Positions 36,037 through 45,710 of a DNA stretch of 64,000 nucleotides are shown one piece after another; positions within the stretch are counted from its first letter, which is position 1; every line of letters begins with the position of its first letter. The stretch lies in the NCBI GenBank assembly GCA_036961205.1, contig JBALVI010000001.1, positions 434,001-498,000 of the forward strand, given 5' to 3'. This DNA comes from CALJFL01 sp036961205. GTDB taxonomy: Bacteria; Pseudomonadota; Gammaproteobacteria; Pseudomonadales; Halieaceae. Under the pieces are notes generated by a model, which was not told the DNA's origin, did not search any database, and saw nothing but the letters and a program-made list of their open reading frames with translations. The position numbers and the translations under genes were made by a program.

Positions 36037-37092
36037 CTACCAGGCATAACCGATTCGGATGCTGTAAGTCTGATCGAGCTTCTCGATGCCCGCTACAGCG
36101 CCTGAGTCATATTCCAATAGAATTTCTGCCGCCGCTTCAAAGTTGAAAAGTAAGGGGAAGGCAAGACCTAAGGTCGTATTTAGAATGATGTCCGAGGTTT
36201 CATCCAGGTTCCAGATCCCGACATGACCCAGATACAGACGTGAATCACCACCCAGATAATTGCTGGATGCGTTCACACTCCAGTTAGCACCCGGATAGTC
36301 CTGATCAGGCGCGCTGATAAAGTCCTCATTAACGTAGGCCAGACCAAGCTCAGCTTCGAGAAAAATCACATCCGTATCGAAGAACTGGCGTCCAACGTAA
36401 GGGCCCACATAGTACCGAAGATCCAGATCGGCAAACTGGTCCTGCTCAGCCGACGCATTGGCACCTACATACCAGCCCTCTGTCTCTAAGAAATAGTCAT
36501 ATTTGCCAATGACTGACCAGTTGTCGGCTATTTCCTGGTCATTGGCCTCATCAATTTCGCCGTTGAGGCGCACGGTATATCGATCGTCGTCACTCAGCCA
36601 TTGGGTATCCAGTCGGTAGTCAAGTTCGTCGGTATCGCTATTACCGCGCTCGAGAGCCCAGGCAAAGTTGGCAAGTCCAGACCACTTGTAGCCAATACCG
36701 AGTTCATAGGGTTCAGGGTTGACCACGGCGAGATCTGTCAGCGCATAGCTGGCACCGGAGCCAACGATTATTTTCTCTTCCTCAATAACAATAGGCTGTT
36801 CATCCAGAACCCGACCATCCGCTAATTGAATTATCGCAGGGCTAGCCGTGTTCATGGCTACAATCTGGTCCTGTGCGATTTCCAGAGAGCCGGCAAAGTC
36901 GGTGTCTATGCTAACTACGCCATCGCGCGTGGCGGTCACGGTTCCGAGAATTGTAGAGCCATTTTTAAGCACGATGCGATCGGGCGGTGCAACGGGTTCC
37001 GTAGCTGCTTCCTCTGCGAGGGCCGCTACCGGGAAAATCGTCATTAATAGGGCGCAGACGAGGATCAACGACCAGGGTTTTTTAGCTTCCAT
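36037..37092 (-). CDS. DUF481 outer-membrane protein
   Basis: About 351 residues with a signal peptide (LILVCALLMTIFPVAALA). ATG 37092 is chosen since the longer form adds 12 residues before a normal signal sequence. Residues about 35-120 form a small beta domain (IVLKNGSTILGTVTATRDG, a pattern common in this family), and residues 125-351 are a predicted beta-barrel of the DUF481/YdiY type that ends YSIRIGYAW. These proteins are found in the outer membrane of gammaproteobacteria; their role is not established. It stands alone. Confidence 0.85.
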   Translation of the reverse strand: MEAKKPWSLILVCALLMTIFPVAALAEEAATEPVAPPDRIVLKNGSTILGTVTATRDGVVSIDTDFAGSLEIAQDQIVAMNTASPAIIQLADGRVLDEQPIVIEEEKIIVGSGASYALTDLAVVNPEPYELGIGYKWSGLANFAWALERGNSDTDELDYRLDTQWLSDDDRYTVRLNGEIDEANDQEIADNWSVIGKYDYFLETEGWYVGANASAEQDQFADLDLRYYVGPYVGRQFFDTDVIFLEAELGLAYVNEDFISAPDQDYPGANWSVNASSNYLGGDSRLYLGHVGIWNLDETSDIILNTTLGLAFPLLFNFEAAAEILLEYDSGAVAGIEKLDQTYSIRIGYAW

Positions 37093-37365
37093 TTTAAAAC
37101 GTACCTTTGAATCGTTCGGGCAGATCAACTCTGCTATATGGGTTGTAAGATATGAGCGCGCTTATTCTACGCAAATTTTCTGTCATTGGATGCCGCTTCA
37201 ACGGTAAAAAATTACACATGTAGAAGGCCAAAGAAACCCGTACCTAAACGTGCTAATGGCCTTATCTGTCTCAAATACGACCGGGTAGCCGATTGACTGA
37301 CGCGACTGGTTCTTCGCACCCGCCACTACTGGTAGAATTACGCCCCCTGAACAATGGAGAGCCCC

Positions 37366-38724
37366 ATGAGCGATGTAGATTTTGATCTGTTTGTAATCGG
37401 CGCAGGCTCGGGTGGCGTGCGCGCAGCCCGTATGGCCGCTGGTTTTGGCGCCCGTGTGGCTATCGCTGAGGACCGCTATATGGGCGGCACCTGCGTCAAC
37501 GTAGGCTGTGTACCGAAAAAGCTCTACGTTTACGCCTCTGAATTTGGCAAGGCCTTCAGTGATGCGAAGGAGTTTGGCTGGCGATCCGAGGCCAAAAAAT
37601 TCGACTGGACAACACTGAGAGACAACAAGAAGACAGAAATTTCCCGTCTCAACGCCATTTACCGCAGTCTGCTATCCGGTGTGGATGCCGAACTCATTGA
37701 TGGCCGGGCACGTATTATCGATGCCAATACCGTCGCGGTGGGCGAGCAACACTACCGAGCCAAAAAAATCCTGATCGCCACCGGCGGCTGGCCTCACATA
37801 CCGGAGTTCCCCGGCAGCGATCTAGCAGTCAGCTCCAACGAAATATTCGATCTGGATTCTTTCCCCCAACGCATTGTTATTGTAGGCGGTGGCTATATTG
37901 CCGTGGAATTCGCCGGTATTTTCAATGGCCTGGGCGCCCAGGTCACTCAGCTCTACCGTGGCCCGCTTTTCCTTCGTGGATTTGATGCTGATATTCGAGC
38001 CCACGCCAGCCAGGAAATCCTCAAATCAGGGGTCGATCTGCGCTTCGAGGTGAATGTGGAGACCATTGAACGGGGCCAGGATGGCCTGCTAGTGCAGCTC
38101 ACTGATGGCTCTACGCTGATCGCGGATACGGTACTTTATGCAACAGGCCGCAAGCCCCACCTGGACGGTCTGGGTCTGGAAAACGTTAACGTCGAACTGA
38201 CCAAAAGTGGCTCCATCGCGGTAGATGAGCAATTCAGCACCACCGAGTCCGGCATTTACGCGCTAGGCGACTGCACCGACACCATGGAACTGACGCCCGT
38301 TGCACTCGCGGAGGGGATGGCTTTTGCCAGACGGCAATTCGGCCAGCTGCACCCGTCAGTCGATTACGACTTTATTCCTACCGCCGTATTCTGCCAGCCT
38401 AATATTGGTACGGTGGGCTTCACCGAAGACGAGGCGAAGGCAAAATTTGGGGAGATTACGCTCTACAAATCTGTGTTTCGCCCGATGAAGCACACCATCA
38501 GCGGCCGCGACGAGAAAACCTTCATGAAACTCATCGTGGAGACGGCAAGTGATCGGGTTGTTGGAGTCCATATGATGGGACCGGATGCCGGGGAGATTAT
38601 CCAGGGTATTGCGATCGCCCTTAAGGCAGGAGCAACCAAGGCAGTATTCGACAGCACCATTGGCATTCATCCAACAGCGGCCGAAGAGTTTGTCACCATG
38701 CGAGAGCCCTGGACGGAAGACTAA
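37366..38724 (+). CDS. gor: Glutathione-disulfide reductase
   Basis: Reduces glutathione disulfide with NADPH, using FAD and a redox-active cysteine pair. The 452-residue product has FAD motif IGAGSGGVRAARMAAG, the disulfide motif GGTCVNVGCVPKK, the NADPH motif IVGGGYIAVEFAG, and the C-terminal His-Glu pair in GIHPTAAEEF. ATG 37366 has a GGAGAG site upstream; the ATG at 37354 is less likely. It is followed 2 bp later by a TauE-like exporter gene, so the two are coupled; a link between glutathione and sulfur-compound export is plausible but inferred. Confidence 0.94.
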   Translation: MSDVDFDLFVIGAGSGGVRAARMAAGFGARVAIAEDRYMGGTCVNVGCVPKKLYVYASEFGKAFSDAKEFGWRSEAKKFDWTTLRDNKKTEISRLNAIYRSLLSGVDAELIDGRARIIDANTVAVGEQHYRAKKILIATGGWPHIPEFPGSDLAVSSNEIFDLDSFPQRIVIVGGGYIAVEFAGIFNGLGAQVTQLYRGPLFLRGFDADIRAHASQEILKSGVDLRFEVNVETIERGQDGLLVQLTDGSTLIADTVLYATGRKPHLDGLGLENVNVELTKSGSIAVDEQFSTTESGIYALGDCTDTMELTPVALAEGMAFARRQFGQLHPSVDYDFIPTAVFCQPNIGTVGFTEDEAKAKFGEITLYKSVFRPMKHTISGRDEKTFMKLIVETASDRVVGVHMMGPDAGEIIQGIAIALKAGATKAVFDSTIGIHPTAAEEFVTMREPWTED

Positions 38725-38726
38725 GG

Positions 38727-39485
38727 TTGCAAATCGAGCTCTGGCAGGCGCTCACTTTGACCGGGGTCGGTGTTCTTGCCGGCTTCCTCAACGTGATGGC
38801 TGGGGGTGGCTCGTTGATTACTCTGCCGGTAATGATTTTTATGGGCTTGCCCGGCCCGGTGGCCAATGGTACCAACCGGATAGCCATCCTCGCCCAAAAT
38901 CTAAGCGCAATCGCGGCATTTTTTCGCCGCGGATTTGCTGAGTTCCGCTTAAGTATTAGCCTGGCTGCCTGCGCAATCCCGGGCGCTATAGTCGGCTCCA
39001 TGTTGGGCGTAAACCTCGAGGGGGAGTCGTTTAACCGCCTGCTGGCTCTGGTAATGATCGCAGTAATGCTAATCATGCACTTCGATCGTAATCGAGGCCC
39101 TGGTGACCCCAACAGTGAACCCACACGCCAACAATTGGTACGGGGCCATTTACTAATGGTGGCCGTTGGCTTTTGGGGCGGATTTATCCAGGTTGGGGTC
39201 GGCTTTATTATCATGCCGGTACTGAACCGGGTCATGGGCCTGGATCTGGTCCGCACTAATATGCATAAAGTATTCATCATTGCGGTTTATACTGCAGTGG
39301 CACTGGCTGTTTTTGCCAGCCAGGTAGAACTTCTCTGGGTATTTGGCGCGGCACTGGCACTGGGCAACGCTATAGGAGGTTATCTGGGCGCGCATTTTGC
39401 TGTTAGCAAGGGAGAACGCCTGATCAAGTTGATACTCAATCTGGTATTAATAGTCTTTATAGCCAAGTTACTATTTTTCCCCTGA
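38727..39485 (+). CDS. TauE/SafE-family membrane exporter
   Basis: A 252-residue inner-membrane protein with about eight hydrophobic segments and the family motif FLNVMAGGGSLITLP at residues 19-33. TTG at 38727 is the likely start, 2 bp after gor, since no in-frame ATG precedes the first helix. TauE/SafE proteins export sulfite, sulfoacetate or other organic anions; substrate not determinable. Operonic with gor. Confidence 0.85.
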   Translation: MQIELWQALTLTGVGVLAGFLNVMAGGGSLITLPVMIFMGLPGPVANGTNRIAILAQNLSAIAAFFRRGFAEFRLSISLAACAIPGAIVGSMLGVNLEGESFNRLLALVMIAVMLIMHFDRNRGPGDPNSEPTRQQLVRGHLLMVAVGFWGGFIQVGVGFIIMPVLNRVMGLDLVRTNMHKVFIIAVYTAVALAVFASQVELLWVFGAALALGNAIGGYLGAHFAVSKGERLIKLILNLVLIVFIAKLLFFP

Positions 39486-39513
39486 TGACTGCATCCATCA
39501 AGAAATAAGCTAA

Positions 39514-40467
39514 ATGATGATTGAAGTTCAAAATTTAACCCGGCGCTACGGCAAGGTATCTGCGGTAAAAAACGTGGCCTTTGAAATCGCACACCATGAA
39601 GTTGTGGGTCTGCTGGGACACAATGGCGCTGGCAAATCTACCATTATGAAAATGCTCAGTGGCTATCTCGAACCGACAGCGGGTTCCATTCATATCAACG
39701 GGCACGATCTGGCAAACAATGCGCGCCGCGTGCAACAACAACTGGGATACCTGCCCGAAAATTCGCCAGTGTACCCGGATATGATGATGGCGGATTACCT
39801 GGATTACGCCGCAACGCTCAAGGGCATCCCAAAAGTGGACAGGCCCATAGCGATCCGGGACGCTATTGCCGCCACCGACCTGCATGAACGCGCGCTTGAT
39901 CAAATTTCAACCCTTAGCCGTGGCCTCAAACAGCGGGTAGGTGTGGCTCAGGCCCTGTTGGGTAGCCCCGGTTTACTCATACTCGACGAGCCTACCAACG
40001 GGCTGGACCCGCAGCAAACCGCATCGATGAGAACGCTTATCGACACGTTGTCAAAACAGGCCACCATCATATTGTCGACTCATATTATGCAAGAGGTCGA
40101 TGCAGTCTGCGATCGAGTCCTGGTATTGAACCACGGTAAGTTAGTGCTGGATGAATCCCTGGAAGATCTGCGCTGTAGCAATTGCTTCCAGCTTTGCACA
40201 GACGACAACATCAGTGAACTGGGAGCCTTGCTGCGCCATCTGCCACAGATATCGACCGTATCCATGGCCGAGTCAGCGAGACCGGGGCGCTGCCAATATA
40301 CCCTCGACTTACGCGACACAGCCGATACCGATCTGGCCGCCAATAATATTGGCCAGGCAGTCATCAACGCCGGCGCCAAGCTTTACAGCCTGCACCCTCT
40401 GGTACGGGATCTGGAGACTATTTTTCGCGAGGCGACTAGCGCCGGTGGGACAGAAGATGGCGAATAG
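39514..40467 (+). CDS. ABC transporter ATPase, GldA-like
   Basis: A 317-residue ATP-binding subunit. Walker A is GHNGAGKST, the signature is LSRGLKQRVG, Walker B is LLILDEPTNGLDP and the H-loop is STH. The C-terminal 90 residues form an accessory domain ending AGGTEDGE. It overlaps the next gene, a GldF/GldG fusion, by 11 bp and so energises that membrane subunit. In Bacteroidetes GldA-GldF-GldG is needed for gliding; in other phyla the same set occurs without gliding. Confidence 0.9.
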   Translation: MMIEVQNLTRRYGKVSAVKNVAFEIAHHEVVGLLGHNGAGKSTIMKMLSGYLEPTAGSIHINGHDLANNARRVQQQLGYLPENSPVYPDMMMADYLDYAATLKGIPKVDRPIAIRDAIAATDLHERALDQISTLSRGLKQRVGVAQALLGSPGLLILDEPTNGLDPQQTASMRTLIDTLSKQATIILSTHIMQEVDAVCDRVLVLNHGKLVLDESLEDLRCSNCFQLCTDDNISELGALLRHLPQISTVSMAESARPGRCQYTLDLRDTADTDLAANNIGQAVINAGAKLYSLHPLVRDLETIFREATSAGGTEDGE

Positions 40468-43297
40468 TGCCGCTATGCGCAGAGTCGCCAGAAAAGAAAT
40501 TCGCCTCTTTTTTGCATCGCCCGTAGCCTGGCTATTCCTGGTGGCATTTGCAGGCGTTACGCTGTTTATCTTCTTCTGGGTTGAGACGTTTTTTGCCCGC
40601 AATATCGCTGACGTTCGGCCCATGTTCGAATGGATGCCATTGTTATTACTGTTTCTATGTTCTGCACTGACCATGCGCATGTGGAGTGAAGAGCGCCGCA
40701 GTGGCACTCTGGAGCACGTACTGACACAACCCGTTAGCCTGTGGCGATTCGCACTGGGCAAACTCATTGCCTGTTTTACGCTGCTAGTGCTGGCCTTGCT
40801 TACGACTGTGCCGATCCCGGTAACGGTTGCTCTGCTTGCCGATCTCGACTGGGGACCGGTTGTGGGTGCCTATCTCGCCACCCTCCTCCTGGGTACCGCG
40901 TATCTTAGCGTCGGACTATGCGTATCGGCGCGCACCGGCAATCCCATCGTCAGCCTGATTGTCAGTGTGGCTTTGTGTGGTGCGCTCTATCTGTTGGGCA
41001 GCACAGTGGTGATTGATTTGTTTGATAATCAGGTCGCGGTAGTGCTGAGCAAGCTCGGTACCGGATCACGGTTTGATAGCATTACCCGCGGTGTTCTGGA
41101 CGTGCGTGACCTCTATTACTACCTGAGTCTGGCCGCTGTTTTTATCACCCTTAATGTTTTTTTGCTGGAAAAGGAGCGCTGGGCGAGTGGCGCAAAAACC
41201 GGTCGCCATCGACGCTGGCACAGAGTAACCCTCCTACTGGTGCTCAATTTTCTGTTGGCCAATGTATGGCTGGACAAAATTACCGGACTGCGAGTAGACC
41301 TCTCTGAGGGTCAACTCTACTCGCTTTCTCAACCCTCCCTTGAGCTTTTGAACGAACTGCAGGAGCCCCTGCTAATTCGCGGTTACTTCAGCGCTAAAAC
41401 TCATCCACTATTAGCACCGCTGGTACCGCAGCTCACTGACCTGCTGCGCGAATACGAAGTGGCTGGCAAGGGAAGAATCCGGGTTGAAATTGTCGATCCT
41501 GCAAGACGGCCTGAACTCGAACAGGAAGCGAACGAACGCTACAACATCAATGCCACCCCCTTTCAAGTCGCGGATCGTTACCAGTCTGCGCTGGTTAATT
41601 CATATTTTAATCTATTGGTAGAATACGGTGATGAACACGAAACCTTAGGGTTCTCGGATCTCATTGAGGTGCGTACGACACCAAACTCGGAACCTGAGGT
41701 TTTGCTCCGTAACGGCGAATCTGACATCAGCCGTGCTATCAGGGATGTGTTGCACAGCTATCAGGCCGGCGGTGATCTGTTCGAGAACATCGATAAACCC
41801 TTGGAATTTGTTGCCTACGTCTCCAGCGATGATCTCTTACCGGAGGTGCTGCTCAATTATCGCGAAGGTATACAGTCACATTTGCAACAGATTGCGCAGG
41901 CCGCGGGAGGTAAGTTTCACGTGCGCTTCATTGAGCCGGAAGCCAATGATGGCGCCGTCGCCCTGCAAATTGCGCAGGAGTGGGGGTTTAAACCCATGGT
42001 TGCCACTCTGGAGGATGACCGGGAATTCTATTTCTACCTGACCTTGGCCGATGATCTTCAGGTGGTACAGCTACCCACGGATAGTTTTGACCCGGAGAAC
42101 TTTCCCGCAATGCTGGAAGCTGGTTTGAAGCGTTTTTCCAGTGGCTTTACCAAAACAGTGTCGCTGGCACTCCCCGCCTTCCACGAGCAAATGGTCAGAC
42201 ACAGATTAGGCGCACCCACATTTACCAATCTCGAGCGAATGGTCACCCGCGATTACAGCATCCGCATGGAAGATCTCGACGATGGTAGCGTTGATCCCGA
42301 GGCGGACATACTGGCGGTGATTGCGCCACATCAATTGAGCGACCGGGCTGTTTTCGCCATTGACCAGTATTTGATGCGCGGCGGCACTGTCATTCTGGCA
42401 ACGTCACCCTTTACCGCCGAGTTGGCAAGTGGTGAATTGCGGATTCAACCATGGGAGAGTGGTCTGGTTGACTGGCTCGATCACCACGGCATTGGAATCG
42501 ACCGTTCATTCGTTCTGGATGAACAGAATGCTCCTTTCCCTACGCCGGTTATCCGCAAAGTAGGTGGCTATGAGTTTCGTGATGCGCAACTAATCGACTA
42601 TCCCTACTTTATTGATATACGGGGACAGGGTCTTAATCAGCAGCATCCAGCAACCAGCAATATTCCACAATTGACCTTGGCCTGGGCATCACCCATGGAA
42701 CTGAAGCGCGGGTCCGGGCTTCGTATCACCAATTTGCTGCGCAGCTCAGCGAAATCCTGGCGCTCAAAAGAAATGGCCGTTATGCCCACCGTCGACGGCT
42801 CAGGTAAGAGTGTGATTCAAAGTACCGGGAAACAACAATCTGAGGAGCTGGCCGTTGTAGCACAGGGGCAGTTCCAGTCCTTTTTTACCGGTAAAACCGA
42901 TCTGCTGGCCGCCGCACAGCCACATGAGAGGGGGGGTGTGAGCGCGTTGCTGGAACAGTCACCGAAATCAGCGCGTCTGATCGTATTTGCGTCCAATGAT
43001 TTTATGGACGATCAGATGCTGAGCGCGATTGTCGCGGGGTCTGGCAACCAATATCTGGGTCCTCTGGAACTGTTCATGAACACACTGGACTGGTCCCTGC
43101 AGGATGATGCGCTACTACAGATTCGCAGCCGCGGTAACTTCAATCGAACCCTGCCACCCATGGACCGCCAGGCACAGACTCTCATCGAGTACTTCAACTA
43201 CGCCGCCGCAATCATTTTGCTCGCTGTATTTGCGTTTATCTTTTGGCTGCGCTCTCGTCAGCGCAAGTCTTACTATCGCAAGAGTCTGGCACTATGA
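40457..43297 (+). CDS. ABC permease fused to GldG-like auxiliary domain
   Basis: A 946-residue protein from ATG 40457. Residues 1-235 form an ABC-2 permease with six helices (MWSEERRSGTLEHVLTQPVSL is the GldF signature region). A further helix near 255-275 (TLLLVLNFLLANVWLD) leads into a large periplasmic GldG-like ABC_transp_aux region (about 280-900) and a final anchor (AAAIILLAVFAFIFWL). In Bacteroidetes GldF and GldG are separate; here they are joined. The frame is open upstream to 40151, but that part overlaps the ATPase and lacks any conserved domain, so it is not used. It is followed by a DUF4340 protein with an ATGA overlap. Confidence 0.87.
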   Translation: MANSAAMRRVARKEIRLFFASPVAWLFLVAFAGVTLFIFFWVETFFARNIADVRPMFEWMPLLLLFLCSALTMRMWSEERRSGTLEHVLTQPVSLWRFALGKLIACFTLLVLALLTTVPIPVTVALLADLDWGPVVGAYLATLLLGTAYLSVGLCVSARTGNPIVSLIVSVALCGALYLLGSTVVIDLFDNQVAVVLSKLGTGSRFDSITRGVLDVRDLYYYLSLAAVFITLNVFLLEKERWASGAKTGRHRRWHRVTLLLVLNFLLANVWLDKITGLRVDLSEGQLYSLSQPSLELLNELQEPLLIRGYFSAKTHPLLAPLVPQLTDLLREYEVAGKGRIRVEIVDPARRPELEQEANERYNINATPFQVADRYQSALVNSYFNLLVEYGDEHETLGFSDLIEVRTTPNSEPEVLLRNGESDISRAIRDVLHSYQAGGDLFENIDKPLEFVAYVSSDDLLPEVLLNYREGIQSHLQQIAQAAGGKFHVRFIEPEANDGAVALQIAQEWGFKPMVATLEDDREFYFYLTLADDLQVVQLPTDSFDPENFPAMLEAGLKRFSSGFTKTVSLALPAFHEQMVRHRLGAPTFTNLERMVTRDYSIRMEDLDDGSVDPEADILAVIAPHQLSDRAVFAIDQYLMRGGTVILATSPFTAELASGELRIQPWESGLVDWLDHHGIGIDRSFVLDEQNAPFPTPVIRKVGGYEFRDAQLIDYPYFIDIRGQGLNQQHPATSNIPQLTLAWASPMELKRGSGLRITNLLRSSAKSWRSKEMAVMPTVDGSGKSVIQSTGKQQSEELAVVAQGQFQSFFTGKTDLLAAAQPHERGGVSALLEQSPKSARLIVFASNDFMDDQMLSAIVAGSGNQYLGPLELFMNTLDWSLQDDALLQIRSRGNFNRTLPPMDRQAQTLIEYFNYAAAIILLAVFAFIFWLRSRQRKSYYRKSLAL

Positions 43298-44220
43298 GCA
43301 GACCTACCTTGACGCTATTGATTATCTTGCTGGTGCAAGGCGCAGTGACCGCGACGCTCTACTGGCCGGACAGCATGTTCACTCAACTGCGTAAACAGGC
43401 CCCTCTGGCTTCTTTCAACCCGGACTTTATGGACGAAATTCACGTTAGCGATGCCAACAACAATGAGGCAATTGTGGTGAAGGTCGATGGCCGCTGGTTG
43501 GTTCCCGAACTGGAGGGCTTGCCCGCTGATACGCAGATGATTAACAAGATGCTGGCAGCACTCACCGCTGAACCACACGGCAGGCCAGTGGCCGACACCA
43601 TTCCCGCGCGCCAGAGATTTCAGGTTGCCGGCTATCACTACCAACGCCGCTTGAGTGTCATAAGCAATGGCGAAGTGACTGCAACCATTTACCTTGGAAC
43701 CTCACCCGGGTTTCGAAAAATTCACGCACGCAATGATTCCTCAGACTCTATCTACAGCATTCCGTTTAACATTTTTGAAGCACCTGCCTACGAATCAGGG
43801 TGGTTACAACGCTCGCTGCTCCAGAGCAATAACATCCAGGACATAAGAGCTCCCAACTACACTCTACAGCTGACTGACCAGGGCTGGCGCGCAGCGAATG
43901 GCATAGGGCCCGACTATCGCGAGCTGGAAGCACTGCTGCTCGCCCTTGGCAGCCTGCAGGCAGACGGGGTGGCAGAGGAAGATGATCAAAGGAGTTTATC
44001 GCAGGCAACACCGGAGCTGGTTTTAGAAATCGAAGCGGACGGCGCAACACAGCAACTGGAATTTTTTACTGATGGGCAGCAACACTTCGTGTACAGCAGT
44101 AAATATCCGCTATTCTTTACCATTAGCGATTATGATTTCGACAGGATTACCGGTATAGACGCCGAACTACTGAGGGCGGAATTTTCCGCACCAGCGCCGG
44201 TGGACGTAAACGATTCCTGA
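43294..44220 (+). CDS. DUF4340 protein of the GldA/GldFG system
   Basis: A 308-residue membrane-anchored protein. The N-terminal helix (LLIILLVQGAVTATLYW) is followed by a periplasmic domain of the DUF4340 type, which usually accompanies GldG-like ABC systems. The start at 43294 overlaps the stop of the previous gene in ATGA. ATG 43243 in the same frame is upstream but inside the preceding coding region. Function unknown; presumably a component of the same complex. Confidence 0.84.
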   Translation: MSRPTLTLLIILLVQGAVTATLYWPDSMFTQLRKQAPLASFNPDFMDEIHVSDANNNEAIVVKVDGRWLVPELEGLPADTQMINKMLAALTAEPHGRPVADTIPARQRFQVAGYHYQRRLSVISNGEVTATIYLGTSPGFRKIHARNDSSDSIYSIPFNIFEAPAYESGWLQRSLLQSNNIQDIRAPNYTLQLTDQGWRAANGIGPDYRELEALLLALGSLQADGVAEEDDQRSLSQATPELVLEIEADGATQQLEFFTDGQQHFVYSSKYPLFFTISDYDFDRITGIDAELLRAEFSAPAPVDVNDS

Positions 44221-44273
44221 CGTGCCAGAGCACACGCTAATACTCAAGTTCCCAGAACCCCAGGAGAAGCGCA

Positions 44274-44480
44274 ATGAGAAGTGTAATGAGTAAACTGTCT
44301 GCGACAAGTCTCACTCTGATCCTGTCACTGTCCCTGGCCGCCTGTGTCAAACAGGAGCCGGATGAAGGCGCGATACCGGAGGGCTACCTACGCTCGCTGC
44401 AAAAAGCCGAAGACGTTGAAAAAACTTTGCAGGATACCGCGCTACAGCGTCTTGATAATATTGAAGACAGCTCCGAGTAA
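44274..44480 (+). CDS. Small lipoprotein following the ABC operon
   Basis: A 68-residue lipoprotein precursor. ATG 44274 has AGGAG 7 bases upstream. Signal sequence and lipobox LAAC leave a 45-residue acidic mature part with a short helical segment (SLQKAEDVEKTLQDTALQRLDNIE). It comes 53 bp after the DUF4340 gene and probably belongs to the same transcript. Family not recognised. Confidence 0.7.
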   Translation: MRSVMSKLSATSLTLILSLSLAACVKQEPDEGAIPEGYLRSLQKAEDVEKTLQDTALQRLDNIEDSSE

Positions 44481-44481
44481 G

Positions 44482-45471
44482 TCAGGCGATGGCGGCAGGC
44501 ACAATCGGTTCCACTTTATTTTCTGAGCGAGTGAGATGCTTCATTAATAAAGCCCGCATCCACTGGTGAGGCGCACTCCGGGCTGTTCGAGTATGTCGCA
44601 TCAGCGACATTTTCCCCCGATTGGTACTGTGAGTATTTCTGATCATCCGTTGTAATTCTGCCGGTAATTCGCGACCGATGATCATATCGCGATACAACCC
44701 GCCTTCTTCAAATCCGGCGTTAGCTACCAACAGCGCGTCGGTATGAGTTACTACGCCTACTGCGGATGCAAACTGCGTAGTCTCCAGAATAATTGTTCTA
44801 TGCACACCGTACTGCCCCAGAACATCATCGACCATACTGGTGTTCTCCCGCGTTAGTCCTGGCAGATAAAGCCTCAAATGGGGGAATTCCAGGAAGCTTT
44901 TCAGATCCATCTCCCGGTCTGTCAGGGGATGATCCACACGCATATAGCAGCGTGGTGCGATAGTCGCAATAGGCTCAGCATGAATGTCTCTATCGGTATC
45001 CAGAGCGACGAAAGCAGCGAAGTCCGCTTCTCCTTTCTTTAATTTGTCCTGATAATCCGGAGGTACCTCTGCGGTAACAATTTGCACATTCGGTGCTACC
45101 TCGCGAAGATCCGCCATCAAACTGGGTAGTAAACTCTCGCTCAGGATGGGCGGCAACAGTAGTTTAAATCCGCCTACAAAAGTTGCCGGATCGAATTCTT
45201 CATTGCCCAATACCAGTTCAACGGATTCCAGCAAAGCGGGCAGATCACGCGCCAACACTTCTGCCCGGGGAGTCGGCACCAGGCCGTGGGCTGTGCGGGT
45301 AAACAACTCATCCTCGAAGGAAGCGCGTAGCTTTTGCAGGGTTTTACTCAACGCCGGTTGCGATACCGATAGCCGCTCTGCGGCGCGCGTTACGTTGCGC
45401 TCCTCAAGCAAAATTTGCAATGCTACCAGCAGGTTGAGATCAGTGCGTACCAGTTTTCTAGATATCATCAT
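44482..45471 (-). CDS. LysR-family transcriptional regulator
   Basis: A 329-residue LysR regulator, with the helix-turn-helix at residues 8-65 (TRAAERLSVSQPALSKTLQKLR) and an effector domain that extends about 30 residues beyond the usual length. The family fold resembles NodD/NahR-type regulators (RTDLNLLVALQILLEERNVT). No adjacent operon is an obvious target; the divergent gene across 239 bp is a lipoprotein. A 6-3-6 palindrome lies 12 bp before its start, suggesting autoregulation. The stop codon is convergent with the small lipoprotein gene at one base distance. Confidence 0.9.
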   Translation of the reverse strand: MMISRKLVRTDLNLLVALQILLEERNVTRAAERLSVSQPALSKTLQKLRASFEDELFTRTAHGLVPTPRAEVLARDLPALLESVELVLGNEEFDPATFVGGFKLLLPPILSESLLPSLMADLREVAPNVQIVTAEVPPDYQDKLKKGEADFAAFVALDTDRDIHAEPIATIAPRCYMRVDHPLTDREMDLKSFLEFPHLRLYLPGLTRENTSMVDDVLGQYGVHRTIILETTQFASAVGVVTHTDALLVANAGFEEGGLYRDMIIGRELPAELQRMIRNTHSTNRGKMSLMRHTRTARSAPHQWMRALLMKHLTRSENKVEPIVPAAIA

Positions 45472-45482
45472 TTCACCAAGAA

Positions 45483-45497
45483 ATAACTTATAGTTAT
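45483..45497. promoter_or_regulatory. Candidate LysR operator palindrome
   Basis: Perfect inverted repeat ATAACT-TAT-AGTTAT, 12 bp upstream of the lysR start. Its form (short arms around a 3-base spacer, close to the regulator's start) matches the candidate site of the first LysR gene in this window at 2138-2150. Confidence 0.5.
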
Positions 45498-45710
45498 GAC
45501 GATTATGTTAGCAAAGCGATTTAAGTAATTCACCTGGTAATTCGACAAAAACCATAATAATTCCAAGCACCTACGTTAGGTTCAATTAATAAGAGCACTC
45601 GCATTGGGTGCCTGTCTGGCGCTGGTTGGGGACAAGAGAGGCTGGTACTATAAAAAATCAATGGGCTCGCTGGAGTTCGATCGCCCTAAAGTCACACATC
45701 GAGATTGTCC

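Noticed and set aside
40151..40456. Open in-frame extension before the permease
   Set aside because: It lies inside the ATPase gene in another frame, shows no domain, and ATG 40457 is well placed with an 11-bp overlap.
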